From Acinetobacter sp. A2 (GTDB taxonomy: Bacteria > Pseudomonadota > Gammaproteobacteria > Pseudomonadales > Moraxellaceae), in assembly GCF_012371325.1 (NCBI RefSeq), contig NZ_JAAZQX010000002.1, forward strand, positions 112,815 through 176,814: a stretch of DNA of 64,000 nt, in the 5' to 3' direction. The notes beneath the pieces were generated by a model, which was not told the DNA's origin, did not search any database, and saw nothing but the letters and a program-made list of their open reading frames with translations. Positions 37,901 to 46,727 of this stretch are shown here, piece after piece; position 1 is the first letter of the stretch, and each line of letters opens with the position of its first letter. The translations under genes were made by a program, and so were the position numbers.

Positions 37901-38506
37901 TTACTTGGTCAACTCTTGTTGCAACCATTCCAGTTCAGGTACTTCCCATTTCATTTCAGGAACACGGTACTGCTCAAACTGCTGTAAAATCTGTTCAAAA
38001 CAATTAGACACAATCAACGCTTCACAAAAACGTGGCTGGGTAAAACCTTTGACTGTAGTCAGTTGTAAAAATTTCAGCAAGTCATCATAAAAACCATCGA
38101 CATTAAAAAAAGCACACGGTTTAAAATGAATTCCTAGCTGCGCCCAAGTCCATTGTTCAAAAATTTCTTCCAAAGTGCCTGCCCCGCCAGGTAAAGCCAC
38201 AAAGGCATCTGCCAACTCTGACATTTTAATTTTTCGGGCATGCATGTTTTCTACAATATGTAATTCGGTCAAATGCGGATGCGCCAGCTCATGTTCTGCC
38301 AGACTCTCTGGAATCACACCAATGACTCGACCACCTGCCTGCAAAGCACCGTCTGCCACCACACCCATTAAGCCTGAACGTCCACCACCGTAAATCAAGG
38401 TTTTGCCCTGCAACGCCAGTGTTTCCCCCACTTTTCGTGCATTTTCAGCAAAAACAGAATCTTTTCCTGGGGCAGAGCCACAGAAAACAGCAATTGACGC
38501 AATCAT
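37901..38506 (-). CDS. LOG family protein (TIGR00730), phosphoribohydrolase-like
   Basis: The 201-residue protein has [19 protein letters not shown] near residues 38-56 and the LOG signature PGGAGTLEE near 106-114, with the FCGSAPG opening. LOG proteins are Rossmann-fold enzymes that release ribose 5-phosphate from nucleoside monophosphates, best known from cytokinin activation; in bacteria the physiological role is often nucleotide salvage or detoxification. It pairs with the adjacent Nudix gene in an apparent operon. Confidence 0.9.
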   Translation of the reverse strand: MIASIAVFCGSAPGKDSVFAENARKVGETLALQGKTLIYGGGRSGLMGVVADGALQAGGRVIGVIPESLAEHELAHPHLTELHIVENMHARKIKMSELADAFVALPGGAGTLEEIFEQWTWAQLGIHFKPCAFFNVDGFYDDLLKFLQLTTVKGFTQPRFCEALIVSNCFEQILQQFEQYRVPEMKWEVPELEWLQQELTK

Positions 38507-38658
38507 TTTTTCACCATGTTATCTGGCTGTCATGCCATAAAATTAAACTTCAGGGAGATTTTTAAATAAAATAGCATTCTGAGCAGTGTATTTAGTAAGA
38601 TCCTTGTCTAAAATACACCCATCCACAAAAACCCATACTGCGCGAGGAGAAAAGACGA

Positions 38659-39672
38659 ATGCTTGAAGCCTTTTATGCCACAGAGCGCGGTAGTCTGGAA
38701 GATGCCACCATTAATGGTGGTTTCGATTTGCACCCAGATCTGGTCTGGATTGACCTAATTGCCCCTTCACAAGAAGAACAGCAATGGGTACTGGACGCAT
38801 ACTCACAAAATTTACCCACATTAAAGTCTTTGGAAGACATTTCATCTTCGGCCCGATTCTACCGTGATGATGACGGTATTTTACACATTAGTACCTATTT
38901 TTTAACTAAAAATAAAAACTATCAGGTCGATGGCGAAACTGAAGACAATTCTAGTATTTTAGCCACAGTACAAACGGTTGCCTTTATTCTGCATAAAGAG
39001 CACCTGTTTACCCTACGAGGTGAAAAATTAGTGGCTTTTCGTGCTTTTCGGGCACGGGCACGACGCAATGACTACGAAATTGACTACAAAGACCCGACTT
39101 GGGTCTTACTAGGCTTGCTAGAGGCTAAGTTAGACGAGCTTGCGGATATCTTGGAAGATATCCACAAGGACTTAGAAAAGTATTCCACAGAAGTCCTAAA
39201 TAACCGCCATCGTGAGCAAATTTTAGACCTCGATGACATGATTACCCGACTGGCGCAATTAGAAGATATGCTTGGGAAAGCCCAACTGTGTTTGATTGAT
39301 TTACGTCGTGTCCTGACCTTCTTGGCACGTCCACGTGCGTTAGGCAGTCATATTTACGATGCAGACATTCGAGAACTCAGTGAAGATGTACGCTCACTGG
39401 TCGAACACGATGCTTTCTTATTCCAAAAAGTGCGCTTCTTACTCGACACGACTTCGGGCTTCATTAACACTGAACAGAACGACACCATTCGTCGATTCTC
39501 GATTTTACCAAGCATGTTAGCGCCACCAATGCTAGTTGCCAGTGTCTACGGCATGAACACGGATGTATTACCTTTTGCCAAAGGTACCACCAGTTTTATT
39601 GTGGTCAGTGTTATTTTAATTGGTTTCTTTATTGGCCCATTGATTTACTTCAGATGGAAAAAATGGATTTGA
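38659..39672 (+). CDS. corA: Magnesium/cobalt transporter CorA
   Basis: The 337-residue protein has a large cytoplasmic N-terminal domain, a long helix (about 165-290) and two C-terminal membrane segments flanking the YGMN signature that forms the ion selectivity filter (VYGMNTDVLPF). GAGGAG precedes the ATG at 10 bp. CorA mediates Mg2+ uptake and can admit Co2+ and Ni2+. It stands alone on the plus strand. Confidence 0.94.
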   Translation: MLEAFYATERGSLEDATINGGFDLHPDLVWIDLIAPSQEEQQWVLDAYSQNLPTLKSLEDISSSARFYRDDDGILHISTYFLTKNKNYQVDGETEDNSSILATVQTVAFILHKEHLFTLRGEKLVAFRAFRARARRNDYEIDYKDPTWVLLGLLEAKLDELADILEDIHKDLEKYSTEVLNNRHREQILDLDDMITRLAQLEDMLGKAQLCLIDLRRVLTFLARPRALGSHIYDADIRELSEDVRSLVEHDAFLFQKVRFLLDTTSGFINTEQNDTIRRFSILPSMLAPPMLVASVYGMNTDVLPFAKGTTSFIVVSVILIGFFIGPLIYFRWKKWI

Positions 39673-39689
39673 TGCCTTTTATATTTCCT

Positions 39690-39765
39690 CTCCTTTTAGG
39701 AGAGGGTTAGGGAGAGGTTTGCAATTTTTCTTCTCCTTTTAGCAGCGGGTTAGAGAGGTTTGCAA
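39690..39765. repeat. Two imperfect copies of a REP-like element after corA
   Basis: Copy A (39690-39724) and copy B (39733-39765) share CTCCTTTTAG, GGGTTAG and GAGAGGTTTGCAA. Copy A can form a CTCC/GGAG hairpin. Similar short repeats with GAGAGGGTTAGG are dispersed in many proteobacterial genomes. No open frame is present. Confidence 0.6.
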
Positions 39766-39810
39766 CCACTCATAACCTCCCTTTAGTAAAGAAAGGAAAT
39801 TAACGCAATA

Positions 39811-39841
39811 AAAAAAGCACTTTACAAGTAGGTGCTTTTTT
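39811..39841. terminator. Bidirectional terminator between corA and mlaB
   Basis: AAAAAAGCAC (39811-39820) and GTGCTTTTTT (39832-39841) form a stem with an 11-base loop and T runs in both directions. It ends the mla operon on the minus strand and possibly corA. Confidence 0.85.
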
Positions 39842-39853
39842 GTGGTTTCAGTT

Positions 39854-40141
39854 TTAGGCGATCAGTTTTAAATCATCTTGCAAATGACACGCTTGAATGA
39901 TTTTCATCATTTTTTCAGGAACAGCTTTAAACTGTAAGCCTTTGGCTTCTGGTGTCTGACGCAACCATTGCACCAAAACAGCCAAAGCCAAAGTGCTGCC
40001 TTGTTCCAGATTTGCCAAATTCACTACCAAAGGTAGTTGCTGTTGACGAATCAACTGTATGCCTTTTTGGTAATATTGCTCAGCATTACTGAAATCTATT
40101 TTTCCAGAAACGCATAATTCCTGATTTGATAATTCAATCAC
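39854..40141 (-). CDS. mlaB: STAS-domain protein MlaB
   Basis: The 95-residue protein is a single STAS domain, with the LEQGSTLALAVLVQWLRQ loop equivalent to the conserved D(S/T) region. MlaB binds and activates the MlaF ATPase in the MlaFEDB complex. It begins at a GTG 12 bp after the mlaC stop, with a TTAGGTG ribosome site. It is the last gene of the operon. The gene is small but its place after mlaC makes the identification good. Confidence 0.85.
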   Translation of the reverse strand: MIELSNQELCVSGKIDFSNAEQYYQKGIQLIRQQQLPLVVNLANLEQGSTLALAVLVQWLRQTPEAKGLQFKAVPEKMMKIIQACHLQDDLKLIA

Positions 40142-40153
40142 GCCACACCTAAC

Positions 40154-40789
40154 CTATTTTTTCTTTTCAACCGCAGCTTCTGCATCTGGCTTAAAGGTTG
40201 CAATAGCTTTATCAATATTGCCACCATTACGCTTCACGTTTGCCGCAAACTGGTTACGGAATTGCAAACCTAGATCAATACCCGAAACGTTGATGTTACG
40301 GATTTTCCATTGACTGCCTTTATCTGCCAACTGGAATGACACAGGAATTTTTTCACCATTGTGAACAAAGTCGATGGTTACTACAGGGTTCTTGCTGTTG
40401 GTCGCCTTATAAGGACGCATGGTGTAGGTTTGGTTACTGAATTTCGCAAACGCTGTACCATAGTTCTCAATTAAGGTTTCACGGAAGTTTTTCTCAAACT
40501 GTGCACGTTGTGCCGCTGAGCTGTATTGGTTGGTTGCATAAGTCCCCATCACAATACGGGTAAATGCTTGCGCATCTACATACGGGTCAAGGTTCTGACG
40601 CACAATGGTTTTCACCAATGCTGGATTGTTCTGCAATTTAGCATGATCTGCTTTTAAACGTGTAATCAAGCTATCGGCAACTTTTTTCACAAAAGCTGGT
40701 GGCGCTTCTGCGGGTGCAGCAAATGCAGTACCTGCCAACATGGTAGAAAGCACACTTACCGCCAGAGTTTGCTTTAAAAGTGTTTTCAC
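40154..40789 (-). CDS. mlaC: Phospholipid-binding protein MlaC
   Basis: The 211-residue protein starts at a GTG (MKTLLKQTLAV) 7 bp after GAGGAG; an upstream in-frame TTG at 40804 is less likely as it lies next to the mlaD stop. It has a signal peptide ending at TAFA before APAE. The mature part contains FTRIVMGTYA and NINVSGIDLGLQFRNQFA, typical of MlaC, which shuttles phospholipid across the periplasm between MlaA and MlaFEDB. Confidence 0.93.
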   Translation of the reverse strand: MKTLLKQTLAVSVLSTMLAGTAFAAPAEAPPAFVKKVADSLITRLKADHAKLQNNPALVKTIVRQNLDPYVDAQAFTRIVMGTYATNQYSSAAQRAQFEKNFRETLIENYGTAFAKFSNQTYTMRPYKATNSKNPVVTIDFVHNGEKIPVSFQLADKGSQWKIRNINVSGIDLGLQFRNQFAANVKRNGGNIDKAIATFKPDAEAAVEKKK

Positions 40790-40804
40790 GGACAATCTCC
40801 TCAA

Positions 40805-41476
40805 TTACTCAACAAATGACACTTCTGCATCTGTTGTTTCAGCTGTCGCTGTATCTGTGTCTGACGCTGCATTGGATGTTTTCGCTGCACCGCCAGTAAT
40901 AAACTTACTGATTAAATCTTCTAAATCCATGGTGCCTTGGGTATTGGCAATGCTTTCGCCACGTTTCACAAAGTTCAAACCACCACCTGGAACAACTTTG
41001 AGATACTTCTCACCCAACAAACCATTGGTTGCAACCATTATGTAAGCATCTTCATCAATACTGGTGATGGATTTCATGTTACTCAACAGTTGTTGTTCCA
41101 TTTCTTTTTGTTGCTCAGGACTTGCCTGTTCGTATTCAGCACTGTAACGCAATTCTTCAACTGCATAATTTTGCACTGTTTTTAATTGCTCAGCATTAAA
41201 ACTGGTCAGTTTACCATCCAACTCAAATTCAACAGTGGCCAAACGTGATACAGGGTCTAAGGTGATGTCATTCACACGCCCAATGGTCACACCGCTCATG
41301 GTGACTTTAGCACGTGGTTTTAAACCATTCACATTGTCAAACGTTGCGGTCATATTATAGCTGTCACGTAAATTGGTTCCGACCAATCCACTGACTTTCA
41401 TCGCCAAGAAAAACAATGCAATGCCTGTCAGAATGACAAAAACACCTACGGCCAGCTCACTAGTACGTGATTTCAT
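40805..41476 (-). CDS. mlaD: MCE-domain protein MlaD
   Basis: The 223-residue protein has one membrane helix at the N-terminus (LAVGVFVILTGIALFFLAM), then the MCE domain with KPRAKVTMSGVTIGRVNDI and LLGEKYLKVVPG. MlaD forms a hexameric ring in the periplasm that carries lipid to MlaC. Compared with E. coli the segment after the first half is longer. GGAGGTG precedes the ATG and its start overlaps the mlaE stop by one base. Confidence 0.94.
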   Translation of the reverse strand: MKSRTSELAVGVFVILTGIALFFLAMKVSGLVGTNLRDSYNMTATFDNVNGLKPRAKVTMSGVTIGRVNDITLDPVSRLATVEFELDGKLTSFNAEQLKTVQNYAVEELRYSAEYEQASPEQQKEMEQQLLSNMKSITSIDEDAYIMVATNGLLGEKYLKVVPGGGLNFVKRGESIANTQGTMDLEDLISKFITGGAAKTSNAASDTDTATAETTDAEVSFVE

Positions 41477-42255
41477 TAAACACCTCCGAACATGACCGCA
41501 GTCAACACAAAATCAAAACCTAAAACACATAATGAAGAATACACCACGGTGCGCGTGGTCGACGTTGCAATGCCTTCTGAGGTCGGCACACAGGCATAGC
41601 CCTGATACACTGCAATCCAGGTACAAATTAATGCAAAAACAAAACTTTTAATAATGGTGCCATTAAAAATATCTTTATAGAATTGCACGCTGCTTTGCAT
41701 GCCACCCCAGAAAGAACCTTCATCTACACCCAGAAAATCTACCCCAACCATTTTGCCGCCCATAATGCCAATCGCAGCAAAAATAATGGATAGCATTGGC
41801 AGGCTAACTATACCCGCCCATAAACGCGGCGATACAATACGCTTGAGTGGGTCTACCCCAATCATTTCCATACTGGCCAATTGTTCTGTAGCTTTCATCA
41901 GACCAATTTCAGCGGTTAAGGCAGAGCCTGCACGTCCTGCAAATAACAATGCTGCAACCACAGGGGCGAGTTCACGTAACAAGGTTAAAGACACCATGGT
42001 ACCAAGCATGGCTTCCGAGCCAATATTGACCAAAATGGAGTAACCTTGTAAGCCTAAAACCAAACCAATGAATAAACCCGAGACCGCAATAATGAGTAGG
42101 GACATAACGCCTACACGGTACATCTGGTAAACAAACAGTTTTACCCCAAGCCAAGTTGGCATGGAAAATAAGATTTGCAACAACATTTGGGTGGCGACAC
42201 CAATGCCACGAACACGCTCAATGACGCGTTGACCTAATGCGGCAATAGCATTCAT
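41476..42255 (-). CDS. mlaE: ABC transporter permease MlaE
   Basis: The 259-residue protein has five or so hydrophobic segments and the MlaE/YrbE signature ELAPVVAALLFAGRAGSALTAEIGLM (landmark LFAGRAGSALTAEIG). It is the membrane permease of the Mla system. Its ATG overlaps the mlaF stop (GAGGTG at 5 bp), so translation is coupled. Confidence 0.95.
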   Translation of the reverse strand: MNAIAALGQRVIERVRGIGVATQMLLQILFSMPTWLGVKLFVYQMYRVGVMSLLIIAVSGLFIGLVLGLQGYSILVNIGSEAMLGTMVSLTLLRELAPVVAALLFAGRAGSALTAEIGLMKATEQLASMEMIGVDPLKRIVSPRLWAGIVSLPMLSIIFAAIGIMGGKMVGVDFLGVDEGSFWGGMQSSVQFYKDIFNGTIIKSFVFALICTWIAVYQGYACVPTSEGIATSTTRTVVYSSLCVLGFDFVLTAVMFGGV

Positions 42256-43070
42256 GAACGCACCTCATCACTTAAATAAGCCCGATGGCTAAATTGATAA
42301 TCGACAGGCCCTTCGGCAGCGCCTGTTAAGAACTGACGTACAAATGCCGATTCATGCTGTTGTAATTCCGCAGGTGTACCTTCGCCCTGAATCACGCCTT
42401 CAGCAATAATATAAATGTAGTCAGCAATCGACAGCGTTTCACCCACATCATGCGACACAATAATAGTGGTTAAATCCAACGCTTCACGTAAAGAACGAAT
42501 TAAACGAGTCAGTACACCTTTTACAATCGGGTCTTGGCCTGCAAATGGCTCATCGTACATGATCAATTCAGGGTCTAAAGCAATCGCACGTGCTAAGGCT
42601 ACACGACGGTTCATCCCACCCGATAATTCTGCAGGCATGAGTTGTTCTGTACCACGTAAACCCACAGCTTCGAGTTTTAACGCCACCAGTTCTGCAATTA
42701 AATGCTCTGGTAACTTAGTATGCGCGCGCAATGGAAATGCCACGTTTTCATACACGCTCATATCGGTAAACAATGCGCCGCTTTGGAATAACATGCCCAT
42801 ACGTGCCCGGGCAGCAAACAACTCCTGACGTGACATATCTGCAAGGTTTTTTCCATCCAGTAAAATATCACCATGATCGGGCGCCAGTTGACCACCAATC
42901 AAGCGTAATAATGTGGTTTTACCTGTACCAGAAGGTCCCATAATGGCCGTAATTTGCCCACGGCGAATTTTTAAACTGACATTTTCAAAAATGACACGTT
43001 TCCCTCGCTTAAAGCTCAGTTCATTGACTTCAATCAATGACGGCTCATGTTGAGGTGTTGAATTATTCAT
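42252..43070 (-). CDS. mlaF: ABC transporter ATP-binding protein MlaF
   Basis: The 272-residue protein has Walker A GPSGTGKTT near residues 45-53, the signature LSGGMNRRVALARA, and Walker B LIMYDEPFAGQDP. MlaF powers phospholipid transport between the membranes, keeping outer-membrane asymmetry. It is the first gene of mlaFEDCB. A TATAGT -10 candidate without a clear -35 lies just upstream. MlaA is not in this window. Confidence 0.96.
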   Translation of the reverse strand: MNNSTPQHEPSLIEVNELSFKRGKRVIFENVSLKIRRGQITAIMGPSGTGKTTLLRLIGGQLAPDHGDILLDGKNLADMSRQELFAARARMGMLFQSGALFTDMSVYENVAFPLRAHTKLPEHLIAELVALKLEAVGLRGTEQLMPAELSGGMNRRVALARAIALDPELIMYDEPFAGQDPIVKGVLTRLIRSLREALDLTTIIVSHDVGETLSIADYIYIIAEGVIQGEGTPAELQQHESAFVRQFLTGAAEGPVDYQFSHRAYLSDEVRS

Positions 43071-43218
43071 AGCTGAGGGTCTTCCTGCATTTTTTCAGCA
43101 CGCATACTATAAAGGATTGAAGCATAAAATGTTATCTAGCAAATTTTTTAAAACTGTGCACGTCTTGTGCAACTATAAATATTATTGTTATCTAAATCAC
43201 TTTCATTACAGCAAACAC

Positions 43219-43335
43219 TTAAAAATAAGAGGAAATAATATAATAAATTAAATTACATAAAATCAGCGCTAAACCAATATACGGCATCATCCCCTCTCTC
43301 GTCTGCATCAGCATTCGCAAGCCATCGATGTTCAT
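43219..43335 (-). CDS. Candidate small hydrophobic peptide (38 aa)
   Basis: In the otherwise empty gap 43071-43404, the minus strand has an ORF of 38 residues whose second half (PYIGLALILCNLIYYIISSYF, a predicted membrane helix; only part shown) is strongly hydrophobic after a short polar N-terminus with MQTREGMM. A TATACT -10-like box lies at 43366-43371, 30 bp upstream. No clear ribosome site precedes the first ATG; AGAGAGGGG before the later ATG-ATG would give about 22 residues. Short hydrophobic ORFs arise by chance in AT-rich DNA, so this is only a candidate. Confidence 0.28.
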   Translation of the reverse strand: MNIDGLRMLMQTREGMMPYIGLALILCNLIYYIISSYF

Positions 43336-43404
43336 AATTCGCACAACACAATAAAAACATGACACAGTATACATTTTATTCAGACGGAAAATCATTTTTT
43401 AACA

Positions 43405-43434
43405 TAAAAAAACCGGTGATCAACACCGGTTTTC
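43405..43434 (-). terminator. Terminator of the DEAD-box helicase gene
   Basis: On the minus strand AACCGGTG and CACCGGTT (arms 43424-43431 and 43411-43418) with a 5-base loop are followed by a run of T, 29 bp beyond the stop. Confidence 0.9.
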
Positions 43435-43459
43435 TTTAAGCTGACGCTTCAGATAACGC

Positions 43460-45310
43460 TTAGTCGTTAAATTTACGACGTGGGCGATCAAAACCACCTT
43501 CGCGGCGTGGACGATCTGAATTGAACTCACGACGTGGACGATCTTCGCCACCAAATGAACGCTTAGGACGATCATCAAAAGAACGTGGTTGACGGTCACC
43601 AAAACCACCTTCACGACGTGCAGGACGATCACCAAAATCACGTTTTGGACGATCACCAAAGCCACCTTCGCGACGTGGTTTATAGTCTACGCGGTTGCCA
43701 CGGTTGTCATCATTCGCATCAAAACGTGGTTTATCGTTGAAACCACCTTCGCGACGTGGACGGTCTGAATTAAATTCACGACGTGGGCGATCTTCAAATG
43801 AACGTTGTGGACGGTCACCGAAACCACCTTCACGGCGTGGACGATCTGAGTTGAACTCGCGGCGTGGACGATCTTCAAATGAACGTTGTGGACGGTCACC
43901 AAAGCCACCTTCACGGCGTGGACGATCTGAGTTGAACTCGCGACGTGGGCGATCTTCACCAAATGCAGGACGTTCACCACGTGGTTTGTCATCGAAGCTA
44001 CGACGTGGACGATCATCACCACCTTCACGACGTTTAAAGTTGCTTTCGCCTTCAAAACGACGACCGCCACCAAAACCGCCACGACCACCGCGACCGCCAT
44101 CACGACGACCACGACCACCGTCACGACCAGAACGTGCTGGTGGTGGAGATGGCTCTAAGCCTTCAATTTCAGAAACGCTTAAACGTGCATCCAAGAAATC
44201 TTCCAAAGCACGGATTTTGCCACGCTCACGGTAAGTTGCCAAAGTAATGGCATTACCGGTACGACCCGCACGACCTGTACGACCAATACGGTGTACATAG
44301 TCTTCATTTTTCATTGGTAAACCAAAGTTGATCACGTGAGAAATCGTTGGTACGTCTAAACCACGTGCTGCTACGTCAGTTGCAACCAAAATTTTTGCAC
44401 GACCTTCACGAATGCTACGTAAACGACGGTTACGTACAGTCTGTGGCATTGCACCGTGTAGAGCAACGACAGAGTGACCTGCTTCAGCCAATTCTTCAGC
44501 CAACATGTCGGTATCTTCTTGAGTCGATGCGAATACAACCGCTTGGTCTACACCTTCATCAGACAACCAGTGTGACAATAATTTTTTCTTGTGCTCAAAG
44601 CCATCTGTCCAGTGTAAAGTCTGGGTGATGTCCATGTTGGTTGAGTGACCTGTTTCAATTGCAATACGCACAGGTTCATTCATCATACGTTCTGCAAGCG
44701 TGATAATACGGCTTGCAAAAGTAGCAGAGAACATTAGTGTTTGTTTACGGTTAGCAGCCAAGTCGCTAATGGCTTCTAGGTCTTCAGAGAAACCTAGGTC
44801 AAGCATACGGTCAGCTTCGTCTACAATTAAAGCATCAACTTTATCGAGCTTAATTTGACGACGGTTCACCAAGTCAAGTAAACGACCTGGAGTCGCTACA
44901 ACCACTTGTGCACCTTTTAATTGTTGGATTTGCTTACCAAAAGGCATACCACCCATGATTGCTGCAATACGCACACCTTTCATATGACGTACAAATGCAA
45001 TCGCATCTTGGCTGACTTGTTGCGCCAACTCACGTGTTGGGCAAAGTACCAAAATAGATGGCTGAGTAATGGCTTTCATGCGTTCTTTAAAAGGAACGAA
45101 AGTATCTTGGTTAGCAAGCGCGTTTAAAGTTGGGAGTAAGAACGCAGCAGTTTTACCAGAACCTGTTTGGCTAGACACCAATAAGTCTTTACCTTCAAGT
45201 GCCGCTGGAATCGATTGTTCTTGAACAGGAGTCGGCGTAGTAAAGTTCAAGCCTTCTAAAGCTTGTTGTAAAGATTCGTGTAAAGAAAAATCAGCAAAAG
45301 TTTTGCTCAT
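43460..45310 (-). CDS. DEAD-box RNA helicase with repetitive Arg/Gly-rich tail
   Basis: The 616-residue protein starts MSKTFADFSLHESL (Q motif), has Walker A SQTGSGKTAAF, PTRELAQQ, TPGRLLDL, the VDEADRML box, SAT and HRIGRTGRAGRTG. The ATG at 45310 follows AGGGTG; the GTG 12 bp upstream overlaps that site. About residue 385 to the end is low-complexity: RPRRE, GGFGDRP, FNSD and EDRP motifs in repeats of 27 residues, likely RNA-binding and disordered. It belongs with RhlE/DeaD/CsdA-type helicases acting in RNA decay, ribosome assembly or cold response; the exact member is not certain. Confidence 0.92.
   Translation of the reverse strand: MSKTFADFSLHESLQQALEGLNFTTPTPVQEQSIPAALEGKDLLVSSQTGSGKTAAFLLPTLNALANQDTFVPFKERMKAITQPSILVLCPTRELAQQVSQDAIAFVRHMKGVRIAAIMGGMPFGKQIQQLKGAQVVVATPGRLLDLVNRRQIKLDKVDALIVDEADRMLDLGFSEDLEAISDLAANRKQTLMFSATFASRIITLAERMMNEPVRIAIETGHSTNMDITQTLHWTDGFEHKKKLLSHWLSDEGVDQAVVFASTQEDTDMLAEELAEAGHSVVALHGAMPQTVRNRRLRSIREGRAKILVATDVAARGLDVPTISHVINFGLPMKNEDYVHRIGRTGRAGRTGNAITLATYRERGKIRALEDFLDARLSVSEIEGLEPSPPPARSGRDGGRGRRDGGRGGRGGFGGGRRFEGESNFKRREGGDDRPRRSFDDKPRGERPAFGEDRPRREFNSDRPRREGGFGDRPQRSFEDRPRREFNSDRPRREGGFGDRPQRSFEDRPRREFNSDRPRREGGFNDKPRFDANDDNRGNRVDYKPRREGGFGDRPKRDFGDRPARREGGFGDRQPRSFDDRPKRSFGGEDRPRREFNSDRPRREGGFDRPRRKFND
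43745..43960 (-). repeat. 81-bp tandem repeat coding the helicase tail
   Basis: About two and a half copies of a 27-codon unit (landmarks REFNSD, RPRREGG, FGDRPQRSFEDR) occur here with small changes, and further partial copies lie at 43480-43560. The mirrored open frames on the plus strand are by-products of this codon repetition. Recombination could alter the number. Confidence 0.88.
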
Positions 45311-45586
45311 AGAGATTTTCACCCTGAAAATGGGTGCTCCATTAAAATAAAGTCAGATGGACATCGGCAAAAAGCGGTACAGCAATTATCGCTGACAATG
45401 TAAGATTCAGCGGCGATCCGAGTAACGACGATGTGATATAACGCACGCATGATTACGGCTTAACCTGAAGGAATCGCTTTAGCGATTGGGGCGCGAGATA
45501 TCGTCCTCTCTTTGGACCGCACGCGCATACACAATGATTAGAAGAGAAATGTTCAGGTAATGAACAGAAATTAAGTGCGTGGGCGG
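45311..45586 (-). promoter_or_regulatory. Long 5' leader of the DEAD-box helicase
   Basis: From the predicted promoter to the ATG there are about 270 bp without a gene. The leader can fold hairpins such as AATCGCT/AGCGATT around AA. Long structured leaders are known for cold-induced helicase genes such as E. coli deaD. A role here is inferred. The remaining gap, 45615-45793, shows nothing I can support. Confidence 0.45.
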
Positions 45587-45614
45587 ATTATAGCAGGATT
45601 ATTTTAAAAGTCAC
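45587..45614 (-). promoter_or_regulatory. Promoter of the DEAD-box helicase gene
   Basis: On the minus strand TATAAT (45587-45592) is perfect; GTGACT (45609-45614) is a fair -35 at 16 bp. TCCGCCCAC after the -10 is GC-rich. Transcription would start near 45580. Confidence 0.65.
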
Positions 45615-45793
45615 CTTATTTAATCTACTTTTGCATTTTTTTGTGTAAACCTTGATATATCCTGCTTTTTAGCGAGTATACCCACAATCAAAATAGATCT
45701 TAAATTAGCTATTTTAGACCAGTTGATAAAAGAAAAGCCCTCAAGATAGAGAGCTTTACTCATTTTTACGACGGCGTAGATCGTGTGATCTGA

Positions 45794-46624
45794 TTATTTA
45801 GCCGCTTCACCCCAAGCAGGTACAACGGCTTTCATAAGTGGTTTTAACATTTTCATTGAACATGCCAAAACTTGACCATTTTCCATAGAGTCGCTACCAC
45901 CACGCGCATCGACCACTGTACCGCCCGCTTCTTTCACAATCAGCTCACCAGCAGCAATATCCCACGGTTTTAAGCCAAGTTCAAAATAACCATCTAAACG
46001 GCCTGCAGCCACATAAGCCAAGTCTAAAGCGGCAGAACCTGCACGGCGGTATTGCGCACCAGCTTCGGTTACATTCAATAAACTTTCAAAATGGTTTTTG
46101 GCATAAGAGATGATTTCACCATCACGCTTGGCACGATAAGCATGCCCAACGGCTAAGAAAGTGTTTTCTAGGCTGTCTTTTACATTTACACGAATACGAC
46201 GCTGATTCATCATCGCACCACGGCCACGGCTCGCAGAGAACAATTCATCTTTTACAGGGTCGTAAATTACACCGTGCTGCGTTACACCTTTGTGTTGTAC
46301 CGCAATAGAAATACAGAAATGAGGGAAACCGTGAACGAAGTTTAAAGTGCCATCTAAAGGATCAATTACCCAGCACCAATCGGCATCATGGCCTTTGCCT
46401 TCCTGCATGCCAAACTCTTCGCCCAGGAAGCTGTGATTTTTATAACTTTTACGCAAAGTATCAATGGTCAATTGCTCGAGGTAACGGTCTACACGCGTTA
46501 CAGGACCATCAATCCCTTTTTCTTCGACTTGTAGATCGAGTTTATGACGATTCTGATGCGCTTTTAAAAGCTCTTGACCAACTGTTTGAGCCGCACGCGC
46601 AGCCATCACCACCATAGGTTCCAT
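45794..46624 (-). CDS. suhB: Inositol monophosphatase family protein SuhB
   Basis: The 276-residue protein has the metal-binding motifs WVIDPLDGTLNFVHGFPHF (DPLDGT) near residue 84 and WDIAAGELIVKEAGG later. SuhB relatives hydrolyse inositol phosphates and in E. coli also take part in rRNA antitermination and ribosome assembly with NusA/B/E. The start at 46624 (MEPMVVMAAR) was preferred as the usual family start; an in-frame start 60 bp upstream would add an odd hydrophobic segment. It follows dxs by about 100 bp on the same strand. Confidence 0.92.
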   Translation of the reverse strand: MEPMVVMAARAAQTVGQELLKAHQNRHKLDLQVEEKGIDGPVTRVDRYLEQLTIDTLRKSYKNHSFLGEEFGMQEGKGHDADWCWVIDPLDGTLNFVHGFPHFCISIAVQHKGVTQHGVIYDPVKDELFSASRGRGAMMNQRRIRVNVKDSLENTFLAVGHAYRAKRDGEIISYAKNHFESLLNVTEAGAQYRRAGSAALDLAYVAAGRLDGYFELGLKPWDIAAGELIVKEAGGTVVDARGGSDSMENGQVLACSMKMLKPLMKAVVPAWGEAAK

Positions 46625-46727
46625 TGAACACCCACTACAAATTTGAAGAGATTGATAAAGAATAATGCATGAAAGCCCCAACATTTTAACAAATATTGAG
46701 GCTTTTGGGGAAGAAGTGTTGCTAAAT

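Noticed and set aside
43480..43960. Regularly spaced repeats that might look like a CRISPR array
   Set aside because: The units are directly adjacent coding repeats in frame with a helicase, without unique spacers or cas genes.
43695..44234. Long open frame on the plus strand opposite the DEAD-box helicase tail, rich in Ser/Arg/Pro
   Set aside because: It is a mirror of the repetitive codons of the real gene on the minus strand; no ribosome site or sensible protein.
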